DNA of 64,000 nucleotides from Sphingobacterium olei (GTDB taxonomy: Bacteria > Bacteroidota > Bacteroidia > Sphingobacteriales > Sphingobacteriaceae): positions 1 through 64,000 of the forward strand of contig NZ_SUME01000007.1 in NCBI RefSeq assembly GCF_005048855.1. Direction: 5' to 3'. Positions within the stretch are counted from its first letter, which is position 1. Each line of letters begins with the position of its first letter. The notes below the pieces were generated by a model that made no database searches, was not told where the DNA came from, and was given only the letters and a program-made list of their open reading frames with translations. Shown here piece after piece: positions 62,788-64,000 of this stretch. A program made the position numbers and the translations under genes.

Positions 62788-64000
62788 TCACTGGGCGACC
62801 TCGTATCCCTCTCCCGGAAGGACAATAAATTCGGTGAGATACACCTCATATATCGATCCCAGCACGGGATCGGTACCTACTTCGATATATATACCCTGCT
62901 CCAGCTGTGTACCAACCCACTCACTGCTCCCCACTGCAAAATTTATCTGTGAGGATGACTCTCCAAGAAAACTACTTTCCCCGTTGTAGAACATCGTTGT
63001 CCTAAGCGCCGTAGTTATCGTAAGCGGTGCCGTAAGGAAGTGGGGCTGGGTACAGGCTGCATCCGAGTACAGTCCGAAAATAACATCGGCCAGCTCTACT
63101 ACGTAGCCGGCACCGGTTAAAGTCTGCGGATTCAGCAGATCCATCTTAACATAGATCACCGTCCCTCCGCCCCCGGGCAACGGCATACCGTCACAGGGTT
63201 GCGGCTGGTCTTTATAGTTGTAGCAGTACTGCTTGACGATATCGCCGTTATGGTCCCGCACCGTGCTGAGACGTCCCAATGCATCGTAGCTGTAGTAACT
63301 GGTCAGCCCGCGGGCATCACAAGCGGTAGTCTGACCCACATGCGGATCGTAGGTATACGTAGTCACTAGTACGCCCGCAGGCAGGCTGCTCCGTATAGCC
63401 TGGTTGACCGCCTCCAGAGCCGCACGGTCGGAACCGTCAACAGTCCTGTAGCCCTCCAACTGGGACAGCTGCACCTGTAGGGCACTGTTGCCCTGCACCT
63501 GCGCATAGGTATAATTGCTGAAATGTGCGACGGGATGCCGTCCGTTATAGCCCCGGATAATTGTTTCGGGGACACCGCTCCTGCCAACCGCCGTCAGCGG
63601 ATTGGCATATCCGTCATATGACGGGTAGCTCGACTCCAGCGTAAACGCAGCACTACGGTGGATGTTACCTGTTGTACCTACATTCGGAGTGGCCACTGCC
63701 GTGCCGACTTCCGTCTCCAGGCGAAAGGTTGAATCAGGTACTACTATACCTCCGGAAAGCTGTCGAAACGCCGTATAGCTCCCGTCTATGTAGTCGGTAC
63801 CACGACGCACCGTGGTCTGTACAGGTACATTGACCATATTCACCTCCTTCATCCGAGCCAGTGCCTGTGCTCCGACCGACAGTCCACTGGATGCATGGAA
63901 CACAATCTCGTCAGCATAGGTATGCCGTGTAACGGTCTCCTGCCCATCACTGTCCACACGCCCCATGCCCCTGGCTATATTATTGAACGTATAGTGATAA
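62788..64000 (-). CDS. Module D RHS shell partner (C-terminal part; runs off the window)
   Basis: At least 404 residues are visible. The frame is open through the edge (YHYTFNNIARGMGRVDSDGQ), so the gene begins outside. It contains RHS/YD motifs such as GLTSYYSYDALGRLSTVRDHNGDIVKQYCYNYKDQPQ and ends with about 110 beta-rich residues (FGLYSDAACTQPHFL, GYEVAQ) without a core end or tip. Position before the small protein and the toxin marks it as the TcB-like partner of module D. Confidence 0.7.
   Translation of the reverse strand, partial: YHYTFNNIARGMGRVDSDGQETVTRHTYADEIVFHASSGLSVGAQALARMKEVNMVNVPVQTTVRRGTDYIDGSYTAFRQLSGGIVVPDSTFRLETEVGTAVATPNVGTTGNIHRSAAFTLESSYPSYDGYANPLTAVGRSGVPETIIRGYNGRHPVAHFSNYTYAQVQGNSALQVQLSQLEGYRTVDGSDRAALEAVNQAIRSSLPAGVLVTTYTYDPHVGQTTACDARGLTSYYSYDALGRLSTVRDHNGDIVKQYCYNYKDQPQPCDGMPLPGGGGTVIYVKMDLLNPQTLTGAGYVVELADVIFGLYSDAACTQPHFLTAPLTITTALRTTMFYNGESSFLGESSSQINFAVGSSEWVGTQLEQGIYIEVGTDPVLGSIYEVYLTEFIVLPGEGYEVAQ

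Noticed and set aside
1..64000. CRISPR arrays, tRNA or rRNA genes
   Set aside because: No regularly spaced direct repeats, cloverleaf-like segments or rRNA signatures were noticed. The repeated DNA found is RHS coding sequence, fibre cassettes, leaders and cassette flanks.

Overview
The window looks like chromosome of a Bacteroidetes bacterium of the Sphingobacteriaceae type, with Sphingobacterium the best guess. The evidence is the AT-rich intergenic DNA, the protein families present (OmpH/Skp-like chaperone, SUKH, DUF4304, DUF5958) and many Sec-exported RHS/YD-repeat giants. No rRNA or tRNA genes, CRISPR array or core metabolic operon was seen. Nearly all genes lie on the minus strand and are read right to left.

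The window is a multi-module polymorphic-toxin island. Four intact or near-intact modules can be read, in transcription order. Module D runs from the right edge to about 56.6 kb: an incomplete RHS shell partner, a small periplasmic protein, an RHS toxin with a membrane-active-looking tip, then membrane and other immunity genes with scraps of displaced tips. Module C (50.4-40.5 kb) has two small membrane-anchored proteins, a shell partner, an RHS toxin with a possible ART-like tip, two immunity candidates, an RHS core fragment and a double-CXXCG immunity gene. Module B (38.0-27.0 kb) has four fibre-like genes (one frameshifted), a shell partner, an RHS toxin with an ADP-ribosyltransferase-like tip and an immunity gene. 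Module A (26.2-5.4 kb) has three fibre genes, an OmpH/Skp-like chaperone, a lipoprotein, an 1877-residue shell partner, a small periplasmic protein, an RHS toxin with a PD-(D/E)XK-type tip, DUF4304 immunity, and then about 6 kb of displaced tips and immunity genes up to a strong terminator. A fifth, collapsed module (5.0-0.1 kb) keeps two fibre genes and the first codons of the chaperone, then jumps to orphan tips (lipase-like, M23 peptidase-like, unknown). It ends at what looks like an IS21-type element end that cuts an immunity gene.

The recurring unit is a pair of exported RHS proteins. The first starts like the SpvB/TcB family (a short stretch ending in GxGWxL or GLGWSL), has YD repeats and no hypervariable tip. 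The second carries the RHS core ending in a DPDG or DPNG motif, followed by a variable C-terminal toxin. This mirrors how TcB and TcC build a shared cocoon, but here both halves have Sec-type signal peptides. They are encoded with secreted fibre-like proteins and, in module A, a private Skp-like chaperone. My inference is a surface-displayed, two-part RHS toxin system for competition between bacteria. The export route and receptor are not visible in the sequence.

Between modules C and D, at 51.1-56.3 kb, lies an accessory patch on mixed strands: a truncated Gfo/Idh/MocA gene, two paralogous cassettes that carry different toxin-antitoxin pairs (RelE/ParE type and HigBA type) between homologous flanks, a broken Rpn-type nuclease gene, and XRE-regulator scraps. 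A 3' fragment of recN lies beside the module B leader at 38.4 kb. Several toxin and immunity genes carry single frameshifts next to homopolymers, which could be decay, phase variation or assembly error.
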